Source of the DNA: Actinostola sp. cb2023
Lineage: Eukaryota > Cnidaria > Anthozoa > Actiniaria > Actinostolidae
Reading direction: 5' to 3'
Length of the DNA stretch: 64,000 nucleotides
Assembly (NCBI GenBank): GCA_033675265.1
Contig: JAUJYZ010001494.1
Location: 214,001 to 278,000 of the forward strand
The notes beneath the pieces were generated by a model, which worked only from the letters and a program-made list of their open reading frames with translations, had not been told where the DNA came from and searched no databases. Numbering within the stretch: the stretch's first letter is position 1; each line of letters starts with the position of its first letter. Below, piece by piece: positions 53,336-64,000 of this stretch. The position numbers were made by a program, and so were the translations under genes.

Positions 53336-56162
53336 CAACAATAATAATAACAACAACAATATTATTATCTTCCAAGTGTTTGTGGTATTTGGTACAATGT
53401 ACATGTATGTATACATGACAGTATACAACTTGTCAAAATATTATTGTACTTACTGGTATTTGAGGAATTGGGAAATAAAGAACTCTACACTTAGGTCTAA
53501 TACTTTCTGCAAGCCCTTTGGGTCGGTGATCAGGAATAAGTTTGAGGAATGAATCAATGGAGGTCAGGAATGACATCATGTTGAACTCCGAATTGAATAC
53601 AACAACATCTGCAACCAAACTACACAATGTAACATTCAAGAACATTACATTCTAGGGAAACATCGATCAATCAATCAATCAGTCAGTCAGTTTATCAGTC
53701 AGTCAGTCAATCAATCAGTCAGTTTATCAGTCAGTCGATCAATCAACCAGTTAGTAACTGTTTATCAGTCAATCAATCAGTCAGTCAATCAGTCAGCCAG
53801 TTTATCAGTCAATCAATCAATCAATCAGTCAGCCAGTTTATCAGTCAATCAATCAATCAGTCAGTCAATCAGTCATTCAGTTTATCAGTCAGTCAATCAG
53901 TCAGCCAGTCAATCAGTCAGCCAGTCAATCAATCAGTCAGTCCATCAGTCTATCTATTTAATCAATCGCATGATTACAAAGAAATTCAACTTACCAAGAA
54001 ATAATTTGATTGTATCCATACTGAAAGTCTCTTTCTTGTTGTTTTCTTACAGGATAAACTAACTGGTTTTCATGGAAATAAAGCACTTTTTTAACAGGAG
54101 CCAAGTCAGGTCTTAAAGCTACTAGCTCAGCTAAGTTTAATACAGAACTAGCAAAGAGAACACTGAAAAAAAAGAAGAAAAATGTTTGAGGTTTATCATG
54201 AAATTGAATATCTACAACTCAGTTATCTATATAATCAATAGCAATTAGCCATTTCGAAGTTGTGGAAGGGCCTGGGACCGAGTGTAGAAATATTAATTTG
54301 ATTGTTAAAGAAATGAACCCCATCATAAGAAAGATTGCACTAAAGTTAGTATAAAGCTTACCATATGTATGTATGTAGAGAGTGTTTGGATAAATAGATA
54401 AACTGATTAGCAAGCTTTCAAAAAATCATAAAAATCATAAGATAGAATGTATGGTTTTGGGGACGCCGTCTCTAAAGCCCTCACATTCTCTCTTATTTTT
54501 GTCACTTTTAAATGCCTGTTATTCTATTAGTATTCACCCAAACATGCTCAAACTCAGGAAACATATTAATTTCAATGTTATCTTTCTTGTGATGTTGGTT
54601 CAGTCCCTTCCGCAATGGCTAATATGTATGACATTTATAACATGACATGAAGAGGATGTCATGCAAACTTGATTCAATCTGTCCATTCTCTTTACAGTGT
54701 AACTTTGTGTATAAATGGCATCCTGAAATAAATTGATACCATGAGGAAATTTTAAAGTTTTCTCACAGTATAACACTTTTATGACATTTTCACATGATCT
54801 TTTGATAATCAAACAATAGAATTGTAATCAAGCCACAACATGCAGACTGGTTGGATAATAACGGCAGCAGAAGGGTGCTAAATTCATGCATGGTTGTCAC
54901 ACTACTGTCCACATCGTGATTTACACTTACCAAAAGTTGTGATTCTCTGGTATATTCATTGCAAAATACAGAGCACTTGTCCTCATTCTCCAATGCCATT
55001 TCTTAGCTGGCAGACAGTCTTTGATACAACCAGGGATTTTGTTGAGCAACAAGTCAATCAACTGCTTGTGAGAACCACCATAAAATGGCTCAATCAATAA
55101 TGCATGAGGTTGCGTTATACAACTACCGGTACTACTTGTATCATCATCCCTGTGCATAATTAAGTTTAAAATATCAATAAGAAACAAAGAGCAAAACATT
55201 GTACTACAGTCAAAGCTCTCCTTGCGACCACTCCTGTAAGCGACCAGCTCTACATGTAGTTACGACCACCTTTACGAAACCCAATTTGTATTGTCACTCA
55301 AAGTCTGTAATTAAAAGCTCTTGCAAGCAACCGCTCCCGTAAGCGACCGCGACCACTTTTGGTAATTACCAACCACGTGGTTAATTTGTTTTTAAGATCT
55401 TGTATTAAAGCAACCACATTTGTATTAGTCAACACTCAATGACTTCTTCAAAAAGTCTTAGACTCAAAATACTGTTGTGACACATTGTTTGCAAGTGCGC
55501 ATTATAATACAGTACTGTAATAATAGGCAGGTATAATGCTTACGTATTACAATACATGTACATCACAAGAGCTAAAAGCTCACATAAGCGACCAGCCTCT
55601 ATTGTTCCGGCGCATGGTTACTTATGAGCCAATTCTCGTAGGCGACCATTTCCAGTTATGCCCGAGGTGGTCGCTTACGAGAGCTTCGACTGTAAGCTTA
55701 TGTATCAGCTGGCCACTAAATGAACTAGGCAAAGTAGGCAATAGGCCAATTTAAACAAGAGAAAATAGCTGCATATTAGGAGTTGCAAATGACTTGTATA
55801 AATGGGTCAATTCATTGACCTATAAAATTGAAGCTTAGGAAGAATATATTCTTAGACAAAAGGGGGTCCTAGGGGTCCTGTGGCCCCCCTCATTCCCTCC
55901 TACATTGTATATCCACCAACCATTGAATGGTCAAATGCAATATTTTACTTATACCACAAATTGCAGGGGGGACAGTAATTGGTGAGGGTTCAACCACTTT
56001 GACACCAACATTCAGCTCCAAATGCCACAATCTCTCACTGGTAGAGGAACTCTAATACTACCTGTTTTCGCTTGGCAAGGAAAAGATGACGTCCCTGTGA
56101 GATACAGAGTTAGCAGAGAGAAGAGAGGAAGAATCGCCGTCATCAAGTGACTCACTACTCAT
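49738..56162 (-). CDS. GTDC1: GTDC1/QTMAN, tRNA-queuosine mannosyltransferase
   Basis: Ten coding exons: 56162-56062, 55149-54931, 54162-53995, 53619-53454, 52910-52846, 51828-51719, 51365-51221, 51032-50962, 50599-50508 and 49800-49738. They total 1200 nt and 399 residues, with GT-AG junctions and matching phases throughout. A Ser-rich leader of about 45 residues precedes [16 protein letters not shown] and [15 protein letters not shown], the signature N-terminal domain. Next are [34 protein letters not shown] and [11 protein letters not shown]. The GT-B C-terminal domain has [32 protein letters not shown] and [16 protein letters not shown]. Human GTDC1 is 458 residues; the difference is a short linker before the HIVW motif. 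The enzyme is reported to mannosylate queuosine at tRNA-Asp position 34. Introns hold a 71-bp minisatellite, tetranucleotide repeats and a MITE. Head to head with EAF. Confidence 0.92.
50037..50107. mobile_element. Mini palindrome, TAGTCTCCTTTGCAG ends
   Basis: TAGTCTCCTTTGCAG and its inverse CTGCAAAGGAGACTA flank 40 bp containing GCGTTGCGTGACGA. It lies in the last GTDC1 intron and belongs with 39622-39676. Confidence 0.55.
51897..52537. repeat. 71-bp minisatellite, nine units, in GTDC1 intron
   Basis: Nine nearly identical units containing GACTCTCACACTCACTTGTT and ACACCCAACACTCATCTCAC. Two variants (TTGTTACTACATT and TTCTTACTATATT) alternate in the middle, suggesting amplification as 142-bp dimers. 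Confidence 0.95.
53299..53362. repeat. AAT/AAC trinucleotide repeat
   Basis: About 21 triplets, (AAT)n with AAC interruptions, in the GTDC1 intron between exons 4 and 5. Confidence 0.9.
53660..53965. repeat. Degenerate TCAA/TCAG tetranucleotide repeat
   Basis: About 300 bp of mixed TCAATCAG and TCAGTCAG units with TTTA interruptions in the GTDC1 intron between exons 3 and 4. Confidence 0.9.
55205..55694. mobile_element. MITE with TACAGTC(G/A)AAGCTCTC ends
   Basis: The left end TACAGTCAAAGCTCTCCTTG and the right-end inverse TTACAGTCGAAGCTCTCGTA define a 490-bp element with repeated GTAAGCGACCA motifs. It lies in the first GTDC1 intron. The element at 62217-62841 has related ends. Confidence 0.75.
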
Positions 56163-56411
56163 TTTCCCTTCATCAGTTCTTGGCCATCTGGATTATTTAC
56201 TTGCAATGCTTACTAAACCTAACATTTCTTCTTCTTGACGAAGCACAGAGAGCGCATATAAAACTAAAACAAGCATGATAAACTAAGGTAATATGTTTTT
56301 GTTTTCGAGTGAAATTGAATGACCGCGCCAAATCTTTGACCACAGTACGCATGCTCAGTTGAACATTCATACCGTGGTCTCAGAGTATGTTGGATGGAAC
56401 CGGCGCTACAA
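56163..56411. promoter_or_regulatory. Shared divergent promoter of GTDC1 and EAF
   Basis: Only 249 bp separate the two start codons, which point away from each other. The stretch contains GTACGCATGCTCA, similar to the NRF1 palindrome, and no TATA box is evident. A bidirectional promoter is inferred from geometry. Confidence 0.6.
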
Positions 56412-59400
56412 ATGGCGGAAAGTGAAAACACATTTTCTTTTGTCAAAAAAGGAGAATATAAATTAATTCTAGGAAACTCTCTCAGTAACAAAAGGAAAGA
56501 CCAGGAATGTGCCTTTCATACTGTACGATGTAAGTACAAAAATATAGACAAGAAGACGAATTTTACACGCTCTGTCTGACTCAGTATTTTATACCAATAA
56601 GCTTACATTATACAGCGTTGGAGTTTGACGTTTGAAAAAATCCCTGCCCCTGAGCTATAAATTACACTATTGTTGTACTATGAAGAATATTTCTAGGTTA
56701 TAAGATTAGAGAGAAGGTTTTGAATATCATCGTAAGCGTACCATCAGGATTCGACATTGCTGCTTGGGGTTTCAGCATTTTCGTGAAAGAATGAGTCACG
56801 TGACCAGATAATTTGAGAATTGTAGAGCAAGAATAAAACAACACTTTATGCATCCCAAGCAGGGAATTACTATTTTTACTTTCCACCTGACAATTGTTGC
56901 ACTTTATTACAGTCATTAGAAAGAAAACCATGGACCCCTAAAATATGTTTGGAATGTTCATTGTGACCAATCACATATGAGGGTAGTCGAAGTGTGCCGT
57001 ATTGTCAGGTTGGCTTTCCAAAATATTTTTTCTTTAAAATCGCTCAAATCTATTCTTCACAGCGTAGTGTATCAATCTAATTCCATACCAGATATACGTA
57101 AGACAGAACGTAAATATTGAAACTGCCTTTTTCGGTGATTGATAACGATAATAATAATAATAATAATATCTTTATTTATATAGCGCTATTTCATGGTATG
57201 TCAATAGCGTTTTACAGAGTGATAATATAATATACGATCAGACTGTGGTTTCAAGATCTTGCATGTGATTGGTCACAATGAACATTCCAGACATATTTTA
57301 GATGTCCACGGTTTTCTTAATTCGACTGTAAAGCCTTTGATTGTATGGCTGCATACTGCAGTAGGACCATTATTGAAACCCCTGCACCCATTCCCAGGAG
57401 GATCTCCTAAAAGTGTATGGGTACATGCTCATCGGACATTTTGAGAATAACCTGCCTTAAAAGGTACCAGAATCTCAATCTTGTGGGTGTGGCAACACGG
57501 TAAAAAGGTACCAATTCTACAAACAAATTACTTTCTTATTTATGTATTCATTATAATACCCTGTACCGCCATCACTTCATATGGGAGTCTCTTGTCCCCC
57601 CAAGCTCCAGTGCTCTACAACAATGCACAAGTACAAGTCACCATCTTGTTCGGTACTGTAGATTGACATATTTTTTATTCATATTTTTAACAGATGACTT
57701 TAAACCTGCTTCAATTGACACGACAAAACCTGGTTCACTTGCTGTTGGTGATAAAAATAATGTCACTGTTGAAGTGCCACATTTTCAGGTATTTATACAT
57801 GCTTCATTGAATTTATAACTCGTCATCATTATGATTATTTTTCAATTTTTTATGCCATTAATATTTATCTCAAAAAAAGGAAAAGGAAAAATGGGAAGAG
57901 CGCCATCTTTTTGCTAGACTTCAATATTGTACATACATGTAGTTTGTGTTAACTGTTTTAGGACTCTGGCAGCACTACATATAATGGATCAAAAAGACAT
58001 TGCCAAAAGGAATTCCTTCTTATTATAGATAAAAAATCACAGGTATGGTGAAGTATATGTTAGAGACCTTTAGATCCACATTTACTGCAACCACAAACAG
58101 TTTGACTTATCAGCAGTCTACCATTACAACAGTTTGTGCATTTAATCAATATACTGTACATGTAACTACAGCAGATATAATTAGTTAAAACCTCTGTAAA
58201 AAGGGCAGATATCTTGATTTAATTCTAACAAACAGAAGGGTGTCAAAGAACTAATCATAAAATACACAAGGAAATTAGTAGATTTGCTATCTCAGATAGA
58301 GCATGTGTTTTGTTGCTGCAATTTTGGATTTCCAAGCAGTGCACCTTCCATTTTCAAACGACAAACAAAGCAAACATGTTGGCTTAATGAAAAATACTCC
58401 AACTCCATTGTATGTACATGTACATGTACATGTATATCAGTGGCATACATGAGGTGAATGACTTATGCAACTACCTGTCATCAAAAAGATGAAACATTCA
58501 CCTTAATCTGATCATCACAGTGGTTTGCAGTTCAATATGAATCTAAATGTCTCTATTATAATACCTTGAGACTTACTGAATACTACGGATAATAATAACA
58601 ATAACATAATTAAAGTGTGCTTACCATAATATTTTTACGGAAATACAGCAATGACATGAATTATGTTTCTTTTTAGACTTTCACATTGGAAAGAATAGGA
58701 TCCAATATACAAGTAAAAAAAATAAGGTATTGAAAAATGTCCATTACTATCCACTGGATTAGTCCTATCCAATGGATAAAATTTATTGGATAACTGCATC
58801 AATTTTATGCGTTGGATAGGACTTATCCCGTGAATAGTGCTATTCAATGACAGCACGCAAAATCATTGCTCAACCAATCAGAATGCTTGGATACGGCACA
58901 GTCACGGCATGTTACTGTTACTGCACGGTACGAACCGTACTGTACCCACTTACCACTCATATGAAAATGACTCTATTATGCTGTTATTGAAGGTCATCAG
59001 GTTCAAGTAAGGGTGTAAAATCCCAACCAAGCTGTAGTGCAAGTACAAGTACTTCTGAAACCAAAGCAAGAACAAAAATCATTAAATCCAAATCGCAAGC
59101 CAAAGAGCCATTAACCCAATCGTTATCATCAACATCATCATTACAGGTATAATAATAATAATAATAATGACAGATTTTGTATTTAGTAGAGGTAATCATA
59201 TGGTTTCGAGTTCAATTTGGAAATAATTTGCACGATTGTGTGTTTTTCAAAGAGTATCAAAATTGCATGAGCCCGTACAATTTGAGCTCTTTGAAAAACA
59301 CACGAGTGCAAATTATTCCAAATTGAACGAGAAATCGTATGATTACCAATTAATAATATTCATGAAAAAAAAAGTAATTTGCACTGCAGTGCATATTAAA

Positions 59401-59510
59401 GGTAATTTGCACTGCAGTGCAAATTACTTTTCAACTGCACTACTCTAAGCCAATCAGAATCGAGTATTTTTTTCATGTATGTTATTATTCCTTAAATAAC
59501 CAACAGCTCT

Positions 59511-59587
<77 letters not shown>

Positions 59588-59973
59588 ACTAAAGTACCAA
59601 TCTAAATATTTATTTTGACTACTTCTACTTTTCCAGGAAACCACTAAGACAGAAGTACAAGAATCTGATTCATCTTCATCCAGTGACAATTCCTCATCAG
59701 ATTCAGAAAGTGAAAATAAAAATGTTGACGATGATGATGATGACGATGAGGAAATTGATGATAAACATGTTGAAAAACTCAACAGTATTCTAAATTGTGT
59801 ATGTACAATTGAATTCACGCTATACATGTACTAATTATGTGACCACCATGAATGTATACAGTTGAACCCTGCCTTACAGACATCCCATTAATACTGGCAT
59901 CGCATTAATACTGGCATCATTATTATGGCCAGTTCTCTTGGTCCCAGAGGGAACTCAAACTGGACCATATATT

Positions 59974-60015
<42 letters not shown>

Positions 60016-60044
60016 CCCCCCTGTCCCCTCCCAAAAAAAAAAGA

Positions 60045-60078
<34 letters not shown>

Positions 60079-61129
60079 TTCCCCCCTCCCAATGTGTCTT
60101 GCTACTAGCATTTAACCTGATCCTTTCTCATTTGATAGCTTGGTCCAGAGCCTTACAACAAACCACCAGTGTTTAATCAATTATGTAAGTAGTATTGTTG
60201 TACCATATTGTATGCCCGTTATCTTAACCTCTGTCATCTTCAACTCTCTGCCATCTTGAACATAGTTTGGTTCCCTTGGATTGAAGATGTTAGATTTGAT
60301 CCTTGCTATTTCAAACCCCAGTCTACTATTCACAGTTCACATTTAAAAGAGCTTCATGCTCAATCTGTGACCTTACGTGGTTAAATATACTACCTACAGT
60401 ACCTACCTACCTACCTACATACCTGTCTTGGCCTGTTTTTCTTGTCCCTTGAGTGTTTAAGATATGGTAGATAAAAATCTGTATTAAAAATACAGTTTTT
60501 TAACCTTTCAGAAGACTCCCCAGGTGAGGGGTACATGTCCTCCCTTCCTCCCTTTCTCCTTTAATCTGCCCTTTCTTCTTCTCATTCACCTTGATCCCTC
60601 CCACTCCAGCTCCCTAGCCTCCCCCTTCCTTACCCCTAGCACTGTCTAGCAGGCTACTAAGATCAGGGGGGTACTCGGGTATGATAGTCACAGGGAAGTC
60701 CAATGGCCCAGAATGTCCCCGGGTCGAAAATCTCTTTTTTGCATTAAAAATCTAAATTAGGATACATGGTTTATGCAATTCCCCCAAAAATCCTTGGCAA
60801 AATCATAATATCCAAAATTACAACCAAACAATCAAGCTTTGCACACTGTCATTGGTCCAAAGGGATCACGTGGTACATTTTCACAGGACGGATATCAGAT
60901 GATAACCCCCTTCTGAAGTTATGTCTGTCCACTTCTCGCCAACTGTTTATTTTTCAGACCATCTCTTAGCTGCGGACATTATCAGTCGTTATACCAGTCG
61001 CCAGAAAGGGTTTATTTACTAACTAACTTCCTGTTATAGTTTTACATTATTTATGTGTAATGTAAATTATCATTTATTGTCACAGCTGAAGACTTACATC
61101 TTAGTGAATCAGGAAGTGATAGTGACTAG
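56412..61129 (+). CDS. EAF: ELL-associated factor (EAF1/EAF2 family)
   Basis: Eight coding exons: 56412-56529, 57694-57788, 57962-58042, 58677-58726, 58993-59146, 59637-59798, 60139-60184 and 61086-61129. They total 750 nt and 249 residues, with GT-AG junctions and matching phases. Human EAF1 and EAF2 are 268 and 260. The N-terminal EAF domain is clear: YKLILGNSL, CAFHTVRYDFKPASIDT, VTVEVPHFQ and KEFLLIIDKKSQTFTLERIG. A Ser/Lys-rich middle follows, then an acidic Ser/Asp stretch (SDSSSSSDNSSSDSESE and a run of Asp) that corresponds to the transactivation region. The C-terminus LHLSESGSDSD matches the vertebrate ending. EAF proteins bind ELL in the super elongation complex and stimulate RNA polymerase II elongation. 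Intron 5 contains a palindrome and a (GTT)n array, and intron 6 contains long poly-C. Confidence 0.93.
57140..57225. repeat. ATAGCGC repeat-family fragment
   Basis: An (ATA)n run leads into TCTTTATTTATATAGCGC and, after a short spacer, AGCGTTTTACA. The same family in the opposite orientation is at 63919-64000. Inside EAF intron 1. Confidence 0.5.
58742..58850. mobile_element. MITE, TGGATTAGTCCTATCCAATG family
   Basis: Inverted halves around CCTATCCAATGGATAA and GCGTTGGATAGGACTTATCC. A related half occurs near 31975. In EAF intron 4. Confidence 0.55.
58860..58980. repeat. Half copy of the 31265-31448 MITE
   Basis: Shares GCTCAACCAATCAGAATG, GCACGG and the ATGAAAATGACTCT end with 31320-31448. 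In EAF intron 4. Confidence 0.55.
59191..59347. mobile_element. Palindromic MITE in EAF intron 5
   Basis: Arms of about 65 bp (GGTAATCATATGGTTTCGAG, GTGTGTTTTTCAAAGAG and inverses) form an almost perfect hairpin of 157 bp. Confidence 0.75.
59511..59587. repeat. (GTT)n microsatellite
   Basis: About 25 uninterrupted TTG/GTT triplets in EAF intron 5, just upstream of exon 6. Confidence 0.95.
59976..60088. repeat. Long poly-C tract
   Basis: Cytosine runs interrupted by TCCC and an A-rich block, lying only about 50 bp before EAF exon 7. On the opposite strand this is G-quadruplex-prone. The length may be affected by assembly error. Confidence 0.85.
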
Positions 61130-62216
61130 TCTCCATGGAAACAAGGCTGTTGTCTTGACAACAGGAAGCACAATTCATTTTACCAGATGAGAGCTGGTTC
61201 AAGTCATGACAGGGTACAATGAAATGGAGAAGAACAATTATTTAATTCATCGACAACTTAGATGGAATACAGTCAACACTATCTAAGGTGTAACAACTTG
61301 AGAATCAAGTCTTATGGTCCATTTTAGAAAGAGAAACTTTATAGCAAAGCAATGCATTATTACTTGTATCTGCTGATATGAAAGTGTCAGTGATATTATT
61401 TTATTACCATCAAGTGAGTGGCATTTTTGATTAATTCTTTGAGAGTTAAAGATAATACCACACCCACAGACAAAAATAGGCATGAGTAATATTGAATTCA
61501 ACATGATGTATTGACAGCAAAAAAACTCGGAGAATATCATTTCCCAGCCGTGATATTATTTTACAACTCTCTTGGTGGAAACTACTGTTTTTCTGCATTT
61601 CTTTTCACAAAATTCATTAACCCTTTGACACCCAGAGATTTTTGAGTTTTTTAGCGATTTTCTGGACCTAATCACGCCATAGGAAATTTCGATTCCATAT
61701 AAGGGGTTTCCATGGAAATCTTGACAGTTCTGAAAGCCCACGGGCTCAGGTTCTGACGTAATCTTTCTCTTTTGGTGCCTCGAGGAACAGCATCTCGTAG
61801 CTACTAGGAGCGGTCAATTTTGCATTTTTAGAGTGTTTATAGCCATTATTCACCACAGAAGCCCCCAGGACAGCATCATTAAGCTTGACTGGTGTGGTAG
61901 AGACCGTTCTCCTGGAAGAACTCAGGAGGAAGATACGAATTCACGAATACATTTCGACAACTCGTTCAAATTTTCCAAAATGGCGGACTCAATTGTGAAA
62001 TCGTCTCTCTGGTCTTTCTGTGGTGGATTCCAGGACCTACAAAGGCATTTTTGGCGACTTTGGACTTGTAAAGAATGCAACCGGTGCAAATTTTAAACTC
62101 TTTTGCTGCAGAAGGGTGTTAGCGAAAGCTAAGGCTGGCTATTGTTCGCCGAGTAGAGGGCAAAATTCACGATACAGAAGTTTTAAGACACCCTCGGGAG
62201 TTGAAAAATAAAGTAA
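61130..62216. other. 3' flank of EAF without recognised genes
   Basis: EAF 3' UTR and intergenic sequence. Short frames are present but none resembles a protein family, and no clear AATAAA was located close to the stop codon. Confidence 0.4.
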
Positions 62217-62841
62217 GTTGTCCGCTTAAGAGAACCATTCCCGTAAGCGGACACCAAAGAAAATTAGGGTGGATGTCCGCTTACGGGAGAGTTAATTAGC
62301 GGAACAAACAGGGAAAGCCGATCATAAAACGTGTCAACATAGGTGCTGGGTACGGCCTGGAAATTCCTTGTAAATACTTCTTTTCGCGTTAAAACATCTT
62401 TACCGTGGCTCAAGTCCAAGCTTGATTCTCCTGGGATACAGTGTTCGTATAGTAGTGATTAATGTGACATACAAATGTTACGTCGGACTCTTATTATGTA
62501 AATGAACCGTACACCTTGCTTCCCCGCGGACTCGTAAATGGAGATTTGACAAAACCGTTCCCCACTGTTCTGTTGCTCTGTAAAATGTCATATTTTTGTT
62601 GATATGCAAATTAAAGACAAATTCCATTGCCGAAAGTCCATTATTATATGGAGTTCCGCTTAAGAGAGAGCGTAAACAAAAGAAAAATCCAATTTTCACA
62701 AAAGTGTCCGCGTTTACGAATTCCGCTTACGGGAATGTGTAAATACAGAGTTGACTGGGAGGTAAAACGGGGATTTGAAAAGGTGTCCGTAAGTAGAGCT
62801 GTCCGCTTACGAGAGTGTCCGTTAGCGGAGAGTTGACTGTA
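62217..62841. mobile_element. MITE with TACAGTCAACTCTCCGC end
   Basis: The right end, inverted, reads TACAGTCAACTCTCCGCTAA. Repeated GTCCGCTTACG and GTAAGCGGAC motifs occur in both orientations from 62217. The left terminus is diverged. Related to 55205-55694. Confidence 0.55.
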
Positions 62842-63242
62842 TATCAAGAAGAGAGATGGAAGTTTGCTGAGAAAGTGGCTTTTGTTTCGCAAGGATGTAT
62901 TTTGGAAGAAAATCCAAGTCAAATGTCGTCATTTCTAAAATTGCGTCAAAAACAGGCATTTTTGATTTTTATGGCAAACAAATTGAACTAATGCCCAGAA
63001 ATCGGACCTGTAAAGATCGAGGTTAAAATATGAAGATTATCTAGTTGTCACTAATAACTGGCCATGAGATCGATGTTACGAAAAACAGAAATGAATTTTT
63101 CAAAGCAGTATCGATTTTTACGGGCGGTTTCGGGGGCGCCGTGGGAGTCAAATAAATAGAAATTTTAAATTTGCTGGTTTGAAAGCCTGCATCGCCGTAG
63201 CCAGTACATCAGAAGTTTTAATAATAATAAGTTTTCATTAAA

Positions 63243-63568
63243 TTTATCATCAAATTCATAAAGCTCGATATTAAAATATAATGGTCCCTTTTCGCGTTCC
63301 CGTTGTAAAACCGCTGTACTTATTGACATCAGACGCATTTGTACAGGGTTAGCCTCGAGTCAGTGTAAATTATTCACAAATATCAACAAGAACACGAAAA
63401 AATGTTGACAAAACAATAGAAACATTTTTGAATTGCACGGACTGGTTTCTGAATCGAGGCTAACCCTGTACAAATGCGTCTTTTGTCAAGGACAGCGGTC
63501 ATCTCTAAACAACGCGAAACTGGAGTATTTATCATCAAATTCATAAAGATCGATATTAAAATATAATT
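63243..63568. mobile_element. Element with inverted core and direct flanks
   Basis: ACGCATTTGTACAGGGTTAG at 63333 is inverted at 63455. Outside these, TATCATCAAATTCATAAAG plus the following 20 bases recur in direct orientation at 63246 and 63532. The pattern suggests a MITE insertion with a flanking duplication, or a tandem duplication containing it. Confidence 0.5.
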
Positions 63569-63918
63569 ATTGTACGTGAATAATAAGACGAAAGAAACAT
63601 GATGAAATACATTGAAAAGCGAAAAGCAGTTCTGATTCTTTCCTTTTATCAAAAATAAATGATACGCGAACCGTTACTGCGATTCTCAGTATTATGCGAA
63701 CTCTATCAGACATTTGAGCAGTTGGCTTGTAATTTGGTTTTTTGCTTCTGTCGATCAACATAAAAATTCAGAAAACTTAAAAATAAAAGTCAGAAGACCC
63801 ACCAAATGGAAACCAAATATGATTTTGAGCTAAATTACGGATCATTTTATTTTAATTATTAATAAGTATTATCATTATTATTATTTTTCATTATTATTAT
63901 TATTTTTTATTTTTTATT

Positions 63919-64000
63919 GTAAAGCGCTATTGGATAAACTAGAAATAGCGCAATATAAATTGATTAATATTATTATTATTATTATTATTATTATTTGGTC
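63919..64000. repeat. AGCGCTAT repeat fragment with ATT microsatellite
   Basis: GTAAAGCGCTATTGG...AGCGCAATATAAAT followed by (ATT)n to the window edge, the mirror image of 57140-57225. This is a widespread tail-like repeat in invertebrate genomes. Confidence 0.5.

Noticed and set aside
59492..59605. Poly-Val/poly-Asn frames
   Set aside because: Translation of the (GTT)n microsatellite in EAF intron 5.

Overview
The window is nuclear DNA from a metazoan. It carries spliced animal genes with GT-AG introns and short coding exons: DNA polymerase iota, ribosomal protein eL27, a JAZF1-type zinc finger, a METTL27-like methyltransferase, GTDC1/QTMAN and an ELL-associated factor. The rest is A+T-rich, repeat-dense sequence full of palindromic MITEs, minisatellites and decayed transposons. 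The gene set plus the MITE style suggests an early-branching invertebrate (cnidarian or sponge). I cannot decide between these from sequence alone.

Layout. 1-0.5 kb: probable 3' end of a plus-strand gene. 2.7-13.4 kb: POLI (minus, three coding exons). Its intron 2 is almost entirely a 2.7-kb minisatellite, and its intron 1 holds several transposon remnants, including a RecQ-like helicase fragment. 14.3-20.4 kb: a complete IS3EU-type DNA transposon with long inverted repeats, a 6-bp target duplication, an integrase-like DDE transposase (plus) and a convergent two-exon zinc-ribbon/HECT gene (minus, frameshifted near its end). 20.6-23.5 kb: RPL27 (minus). 25.7-26.3 kb: intronless JAZF1-like gene (minus). 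27-29.4 kb: a ~185-bp tandem array running into a 21-bp minisatellite. 29.6-31.7 kb: METTL27-like gene (minus). 32-42 kb: nested MITEs and decayed elements. 41.0-48.4 kb: a 7.3-kb block bounded by TA-flanked inverted repeats. It contains paralogous modules, membrane-protein ORFs, a canonical 2A ribosome-skipping peptide followed by a cysteine-protease-like box, a HMGXB3-like fragment and a minisatellite. 49.7-56.2 kb: GTDC1/QTMAN (minus, ten coding exons). 56.4-61.1 kb: EAF (plus, eight coding exons), head to head with GTDC1. 61-64 kb: MITE-rich sequence.

The host genes act in unrelated processes: translesion DNA synthesis, translation, transcription regulation, methyl transfer, tRNA queuosine glycosylation and transcription elongation. 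The only strong architectural link is the 249-bp shared promoter region between GTDC1 and EAF. The most unusual material is the IS3EU element with its HECT companion and the 2A/protease-like inverted-repeat cassette at 42.3-44.9 kb, whose protease-like box recurs in two 1.2-kb dispersed repeats. All exon models were read by eye from splice signals and reading frame. They need transcript support.
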